Assembly: GCA_036872755.1 (NCBI GenBank)
Contig: JAVHNS010000004.1
Coordinates: 1,116,001-1,180,000, forward strand
Length of the DNA: 64,000 nucleotides
Direction of reading: 5' to 3'
Origin: Orbilia blumenaviensis
Lineage: Eukaryota > Ascomycota > Orbiliomycetes > Orbiliales > Orbiliaceae
Under the pieces are notes generated by a model. That model had not been told where the DNA came from and did not search any database. It saw only the letters and a program-made list of their open reading frames with translations. Positions 57,806-64,000 of this stretch are shown one piece after another; position 1 is the stretch's first letter; each line of letters starts with the position of its first letter. The position numbers were made by a program, and so were the translations under genes.

Positions 57806-59889
57806 ATGAAGGTCTATACGCCGCTACGTTTTTTCGGCCTCTTAGGCCTCCTCCACTCTACACCCTCGTTTTCTGCTTCTACTCAATGTGACATTGTGGG
57901 AATCGAGGGTGGTATCCCGGATTACCCAGTGGCTCTGCAGCAATATTCGTATTGTGGTGGCTATTTAAATGTATCGGCCTGGATCCAGAATGTAAATTAT
58001 AACAAGGTGGTACAGCTTTACTATGCGAATGCGAAAGGGGAGGTTACACCTCTCAGCGTGGTCGCACTAGGATGGGTCAAGATGGCAGACGGAACGAATA
58101 ACGGCTGGGAACATTGGGCTGCCCAGACGCCTGGTAAGCCAATAAACCCATCTATTGAGAGAGAAATCACATTATCACGATCAATTGGAGCTAATAATAT
58201 TTTTCCTGCGCCTTATAGTTTATCTCAATGGTGTTACGAAGCTCATAAATATTACATATGATGCCTTGGACATTCGCCAGCAGTATGTCCAGCATCTGAA
58301 TATCGCTGTGGAACCCTCCGGTCCAGCTCCACCAGCTCCACCAGAAGACCCGAAACCATATGCAAGACCACAGGGCTTCTCGTCTGACATCTCAGACTGG
58401 ATGGCTACATCACCAAATGGTCAGGCTGGTATCTCTAAGAAGCGTATGTTCGACAATATTTCGCCTGAAGGAGCAGTTAAGGGGCTTGTCACAGCCGCGC
58501 AATCCCGAGCTGACCCCGATTACTGGTACCATTGGATTAGAGATGCTGCTCTAACAATGGACGTCGTGGTTATGCTCTATGAGGCCGCTAGCCCCCAAAA
58601 GAAGGGCTTCTATGAAGAGCGACTCTTCTGGTACGCCAAGGCCAGCATCGACCAGCAAAACGACCCCAATGCGATTACAGGACTCGCAGAACCTAAGTTC
58701 TACCTAGATACCAATACTGGATATACTGGCGTAAGTAGATTTTTCGCGGTCCGAAATGCCCTCTTCTAAAATTGATGCTAATGATAAACAGCCATGGGGA
58801 CGTCCTCAAAATGATGGTCCAGGAGCCCGAGCTGTTACACTTGTTCGGTTCGCGGAAGCTTATCTTAAAAATGGCGGCTCTCAATCTGTCGTCATTTCCC
58901 AGATCTGGCCCGCCATTTCCCGTGACCTCCAGTATGTTGCCGATGGCTGGAAATCCGGTTCCTTCGATCTCTGGGAAGAAGTCAATTCCCAACACTTCTA
59001 CAACCGCATCATCCACCGTCGGGCCTTGCTTCTCGGATCCCGATTTGCAAAGAAATTAGGATATAACGATGACGCGGCACGATATTCCGCTGTTGCTGCC
59101 CAAGTTTTAGACAGCGCTCAGGGGTTCTGGGATTCCCAGAGGAACTTGGTACTTTACGCCTACGGACCTGTGATGAGAGACAAGAGCTCGTATAAGGATA
59201 TTAGTGTCGTATTGAGCGTACTTCACGGGTACAATGATGATGGCGTGTTCAGCGCTACCAACGATCAGATCCTAGCTTCTGCATACCATATCGCAACGAG
59301 CTTCCTAGAGATCTATCCTATCGCGAAGATAAGGAAGGATGCTAGCGGTAATCCATTAGGAATGCCAATCGGGTAAGCATTTGCCATATATTTCCACTGT
59401 TCCGAATCTGAGGCTGACCACTAACTTTCGCGCTGTAGTCGTTATCCCGAAGACGTCTACGATGGGGTCGGCACTTCCCGCGGCAACCCGTGGTACCTTA
59501 CCACATCTGCCATGGCCGAACTCTTCTACAAAGCTGCAGCCGAATTCCAAGCGCGCGATCAAATCACCGTCACCCCTTCAACTCAAGCTTTCTGGAAGTA
59601 CTTTGCCCCTCCGGCCGATGCCACCCTTGGCCGAAAATATACCTCGAGATCCCATACCTTTAAGGAGATGATCCGAGCTCTCCAGGGCTGGGGTGATATG
59701 TGGATGCGAACGGTCAAATACTGGGCTCCTCAAGACGGTCGTTTCCCCGAGGAGTTTGACCGCGATGACGGGCGTGGTGTGGGAGCGAAGGATTTGACGT
59801 GGAGCTACGCTGCCTGGATTACCGCTGGTGCTGCCAGAGGTAGAGCTACTGGGGACGCAGCATGGTTGACGAGAATTGCGGATTTGTAA
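57806..59889 (+). CDS. Glucoamylase (GH15) with N-terminal starch-binding-like domain
   Basis: Four exons (57806-58133, 58219-58730, 58792-59372, 59439-59889) give 623 residues. ATG 57806 is chosen over in-frame ATG 57647 because it opens a signal peptide (MKVYTPLRFFGLLGLLHS) and a TATA-like box lies between the two. After the signal comes a ~110-residue domain (YSYCGGYLNVSAWIQNVNY, KVVQLYYANAKG, WEHWAAQTP, VTKLINITYDAL) that fits a CBM21-type starch-binding domain placed N-terminally. A Pro-rich linker (APPAPPEDPKP) follows. The (alpha/alpha)6 catalytic domain shows DYWYHWIRDAAL, GLAEPKFYLDTNTGYTG, PWGRPQNDGPGARA, DLWEEVNSQHFY (general acid Glu), NPWYLTTSAMAE, and PEEFDRDDG ... LTWSYAAW (general base Glu). 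All key residues are present. It should release glucose from starch outside the cell, supplying the sort of sugar that hexose transporters import. Confidence 0.92.
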
Positions 59890-60572
59890 CGGATCTGTGA
59901 TGTTTTTATGGTCTATGCCAGGCCTGACATATGGTGCTGACGTAGTCGAAGATAAGCAAGGAAAGATAAGCCGTTGCGAATTCGCGATAGGCTAATATAG
60001 GAGAGGGGGCGACAAAACACGTAAGACTGCAGAATGGAGCACATTGGTATCTACTTTGCAAGAGCAGTTTTTCGGCATGTGATACCCGCGCGTTATTTTT
60101 TTCTTCTCCTTTGGTGTATTAGTATGCACACTCACTTTCCTCACTTTCGTTTGCTAGCGTGTAAGAATAACTAGTTTGGACTCTCGTTGAGGTTCCTGTT
60201 GGATTTGGGATGCCGCAACGCCGGCATTCAGGGAATCATTTTTATCCTTGAGTCACTTAGTACTCGATGCATAGCAGATTATATTAGAATGGCACAGAAA
60301 ATGGAGTCTTAATTTGATATTAGATTGATAAATCTATATTATTATTCTTCTTATCAGGTACTAGTACAGTACAGTACTAGGCTAAATGTAACTCGTACTC
60401 AATTCCAACCCTATGCTTCGCAAATTACCCATGCAGATGCCTTTTTTTCTAACGATTAACAACGCCAAATTTGTACCTATCTGGTAAATAAAACAAAAAT
60501 CCCACACTGCCGAACATAAAAGTATCAAAACTCCCAAGTTACCCAGCCATCCAATCATTCAATGTAGTGCCT
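59890..60572. other. Intergenic between convergent genes
   Basis: Shared 3' flank of the glucoamylase (+) and gamma-glutamyltransferase (-) genes. It contains a short GTACTAGTACAGTACAGTACTAG inverted/direct repeat cluster near 60358-60380 and no gene. Confidence 0.5.
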
Positions 60573-62337
60573 TTAAAAGGCAAACCCGCCGCTGTTGAAC
60601 TGTCTTGGTTCACCGGAAGACTCAAAGGTGCCGTTGGCGGTTATCCTAAGGCCCTGGGCAGACGACTGGGCAGCTGGGACATAAGAAACATCATGTCCCA
60701 AGCTTCGTAAATAAGCGACGGTGCTGTTATCGAAAGACCATTCAACAACGCAGGTGTTAGGGGTCAATTGATCGTGGAGCCTTGGGGCCTGGAGAGCTTC
60801 TCGTGGACCGAGCCCATGGTCGACCATGTTGATAATGTTCTGAATTGTGGAAGAAATAATCCTGCTACCGCCGGCAGCACCGATGACGAAGTCGAGCTTT
60901 CCATCTGCAGTCTCAGCAATAGTGGCACTAATAGAAGAGAGAGGACGCTTGAATGGCTTGATGAAATTTGAAGGAGAGGGGATGAATCCGAAAGCATTGG
61001 AAGACCCGGGGATTGAGAAGTCGTTCATTTGGTTGTTCATAATAACACCGGTCTCTGGAATCATGACAGTGGAGCCGAAGAGGAGGTTGACAGTGGTTGT
61101 AAGCGAAACTGCGAGGCCAGATGCATCTGCCGTAGACATCTGGGAGGTTCCCGGAGTGTCGAGGGACTCGAGACCTTTAGGGTTATACTCCTTGACCTCA
61201 AGAGTGCGGGTCAAGCAGATGCGAGAACGGACTTCCTCGGCGACTTCGGGTGAGATCATAGATGCTTGGTATGCGTCGAGCCCTTCGACGAAATCGGGAT
61301 CGCCAAGTTCAGCACGCATAGCATAACCAAATCGCATGGCTTCAACGAGGAGATGGGTGGATTGATTGCGCATCGCGGGGTTGCTAATATCCTGATATCC
61401 TTCAAGGATCTTAAGAACTGATTGAGTTACCGCACCGCTGGATGGGGCGGATGTACTCCAGATCTTATGACCGCGATATGTGATATGTGAAGGGTTTCGG
61501 TGAGCGAGTCTGAACACTTGAAGGTCAGCATGGGTCATGGCTCCGCCCTTTGCTTTGATTTCACGAATCATGGCATCTGCGAGCGGGCCGCGGTAAAAGG
61601 CATCGGCGCCTTCATTTGCAATAGTTTCTAGGGTGTTTGCGTAGCGCTTTCGAGTCATAGTCTGACCAAGAGTAACGATTTTGCCGTTCGGGGCAAAGTC
61701 AATTGCCCATGCCGGATCTTCAACAAGGAAGTTGATGGGGTTAATATCTTGGATCAATCCAATATATCTGACTAGATCCTCAGTGACGCGGAACCCGTTC
61801 CTGGCGAGATTGACGGCTGGCAAGAGGCAGTCTTTCCAGGTAAGCTTTCCATATTTCTTCTGGAGATACTCAAGACCACGAAGTTCACCAGGTATACCAC
61901 TAAGAAAGGAATTGCAATTAATATAATTCTCGAAGTTATTAACGGATGAATGCGTTAGGGATATCCTACCTGGCGAGCCCTCCATATATACTCAATTCTG
62001 TCCTATTCACAAACATGCCTTCATAAGAGGCTGCTGGTGCCATCTCTCTGAAGTCCACGAACTCGTATTCTCCTTTGGGGCTTCTGATAAGCATGAAACC
62101 GCCTCCACCGATACCACTGTGATACATGGCAACTGTTCCCACACAAATTACAGTTCCAACCATAGCATCGGCAGCATTGCCACCTTTCTTCATAAGATCA
62201 ATACCAATCTGGCTGCAAACATCCGCCTGAGCTGCGACGGCGCCATTGCGGTCTTGTTGTAGTTGGCGGTTATGGATCGTGGGTAACGACTGAACAGTCG
62301 TGGCGAGAACAGTAAGGAGAATTGGTAACGACCTCAT
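60573..62337 (-). CDS. ggt: Gamma-glutamyltranspeptidase, secreted
   Basis: Two exons (62337-61970 and 61899-60573, intron of 70 nt) give 564 residues, normal for the family. A signal peptide (MRSLPILLTVLATTVQS) is followed by the heavy-subunit motifs: GAVAAQADVCSQIG, GGNAADAMVGT, SGIGGGGFMLIR, FREMAPAA, GIPGELRGLEYL, then STSAPSSGAVTQSVL. The autoprocessing nucleophile is Thr374 in PGTSQMSTADASG, where the chain would be cut to give the small subunit. LTTTVNLLFGS and MNNQMNDFS follow, with the substrate-loop GAAGGSRIIS near the C-terminus. The His usually after the nucleophile (TxH) is Gln here, as I recall in several fungal members. It should cleave the gamma-glutamyl bond of glutathione and related peptides outside the plasma membrane or in the vacuole. 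The gene symbol is a family symbol, not a species name. Confidence 0.92.
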
Positions 62338-64000
62338 GGCGACTAGTCTATATAAGAGTAGTGGGAGCTAAGGATCAAAGATAGCGATATATATATCGAG
62401 ATAGAAACAGCCACCAGACAATCAGAGTTATCGTCAATGGTTGAACTCGTGAAGGATGATGAGCTGACCGTAGAGGGCGCGGACGGTTCAGTTATATAAT
62501 TATTTCTTACCAAGATTCCAATATATTATAATGTCAGAACGCTCTTAAGATCCCTCCCAATGTTGTGTCTGAAACTGACAGATACTATGAGAAGGATGGT
62601 AAATCAGTTCCTCCTGGGTGAGGTCACTGGTCTTTCCTTGTCCCGTCGCATGGACAGATGTAGACACCTTCCCGAAGCGTTACCTGCGCCCGCGCCGGGG
62701 TGGACTTAAGGTCCAAAGAAGATCTCTGTTAAATTTAATGGAGGCATGTTGATATCCCTCCCCGAACGGGGTACTTCCTTAGTGAACACACATGCTAGTG
62801 GCCGATGTCGCGATATAGTAACCCTAGCACAACGTTGGATGTTAAAGGGAATAGATTCCGTGTCGGTTCTGGAAAGAAATGTCCATCTAAACGGACCCTT
62901 GCCGGATGTAGTAGTTCTGCGGAAGCTTTTTAGACAATCCGGGAATTTTCCATGGCCGACCTGCATTGTCATAGTTGCCTAATTCGTGTTGGTTGGAAGA
63001 AGTGGAACTTGTCAGACCTGTCGGGCACCTATCCGTCTTCTACCGCGAGATGGTCTTGAAAAGACCTCTTGTTCCTCCGCAGCGTTGATGGCTTGGTACG
63101 TTGGAATTGATTCTATCTTTTTTTTTTTTTTTTTTTTTGTGGTCGAATAAAAAGTTGTTCTTATGGGTAAAAGAGACGAGAGAATACTCGAATTCGCTGC
63201 CTTTTGAGGGAGCGCATAACTGTGTCGTTATGGCTGGCGCAAATAACGCCATCACCCTCGCAAAAATGAAAAAATCTGTATTGTAGTGGGAAATAAACTT
63301 TTCACCGAGTTCTGAAACTTTTCAATGCCAAAAAATAAAATTTTTTATCATCTATCATGATTTCTGTTGTTGAACAAAACGTCAAGAAGCTTGGAATTGT
63401 GTCAAATACTGCGGGTTGGGGCTTTTCGCCCATCTGTTGTGTTCATCTTGGTAGGTTTTCGAGGCCGCGAGGCTTGGCAACGTTTCATCAAGCAATTGAG
63501 GACTTACTCGATTCGTGCTTCATGGGACTGGGAAATTAACAGAATCTTCTACTTATGCGAAATACGTGTCCAGGCGAAGCTTATGCGATAACGGAAGCCG
63601 GATCGGTCGTTTAAAACAACCTGTACTGACTTGGTGAGCTTGGTGATCCGGATTTACAAAACGGGAATCTTGTATTACGTACCATAGTCCGTAACACATC
63701 GGTCAGGGCTTTAATCTTATATTGACGGCCACATTACGGGAAATTTTTTTACACAGCAGGACGCTTAGATATGTGAATGCCTTTTGTTAATAACAGTTAT
63801 GTAGCTATAATTAATGTTGACTTGGAAGATATCTCGCTTGGGTGCTTTATTTCGCAAATTTCTGCCTTCAGAGTGTAGAGGCACTTCAAGACTATAGAAA
63901 CTATAAAACCTTTGTCTTGTTGTGTAGATATGCATGTGTTCATAGTGTATATTATAGTACTTCGACAGCAAGGTGTACATAGGTACTAAGTTGGGCAACG
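62338..64000. other. Intergenic; GGT promoter and right flank of the window
   Basis: On the minus strand TATATAG lies only ~10 nt before the GGT ATG, and a more likely TATATAA element occurs near 62494-62500. The palindrome CGATATATATATCG lies at about 62385-62398. A 21-nt T run lies at 63118-63138. Frames of 60-90 codons at 62700-63600 show no protein features; nothing else is supported. Confidence 0.5.
63118..63138 (+). repeat. Poly(T) tract, 21 nt
   Basis: Twenty-one consecutive T residues in the intergenic DNA right of the gamma-glutamyltransferase gene. Confidence 0.8.

Overview
This window comes from a filamentous ascomycete fungus. The genes carry short spliceosomal introns (about 34-120 nt, with GTAAGT/GTATGT-type donors and TAG/CAG acceptors). 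Their families are typical of Pezizomycotina: a TauD-like dioxygenase, a monosaccharide transporter, a PTH11/rhodopsin-type seven-helix receptor, a CE5 cutinase, a DUF3292-type membrane protein, an S41 secreted peptidase, a GH15 glucoamylase and a secreted gamma-glutamyltransferase. Several look closest in flavour to Leotiomycetes, but that placement is inference. No bacterial, organellar, tRNA or rRNA signal was found.

Layout. 0-10 kb: a small acidic Tyr/Gly-rich protein (+), a five-exon 2-oxoglutarate dioxygenase (-), a large secreted Ser/Thr-rich protein (+) and a three-exon F-box-like protein (+). 9.9-12.6 kb: a hexose transporter (-) with a predicted ~0.93 kb intron in its 5' leader and a short upstream ORF. 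12.8-30.4 kb: a 17 kb gene-poor stretch. It holds one ankyrin-like relic on the minus strand (about 16.7 kb) and one credible small Cys-containing ORF (27.8 kb), and otherwise nothing I can support. 30.5-32 kb: a seven-exon rhodopsin-domain receptor whose exons are mostly too short to stand out as ORFs. I rebuilt it from splice sites, and every phase closes to 361 aa. 34-39 kb: a secreted protein with an Asn/Gly minisatellite and a five-exon GPI-anchored-type cell-surface protein. 41.6-50.7 kb: cutinase, an AIG1/GIMAP-like GTPase with coiled coil and hydrophobic tail, a DUF3292-type two-hydrophobic-segment protein and an FAD oxidoreductase, all on +. 52.9-62.4 kb: an S41 peptidase, a glucoamylase with an N-terminal starch-binding-like domain, and gamma-glutamyltransferase (-).

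Functional theme. At least seven products are predicted to be secreted or at the cell surface, including enzymes for cutin or ester polymers, starch, peptides and glutathione. A sugar importer, a sulfonate-type dioxygenase and a surface receptor lie alongside. That fits a saprotrophic or plant-associated fungus feeding on external polymers. The genes are separately promoted and there is no operon logic. I see no convincing secondary-metabolite cluster: the S41 peptidase resembles the UstP type, but no precursor peptide or UstY-like partner is visible. All splice models are from reading the sequence and have no transcript support.
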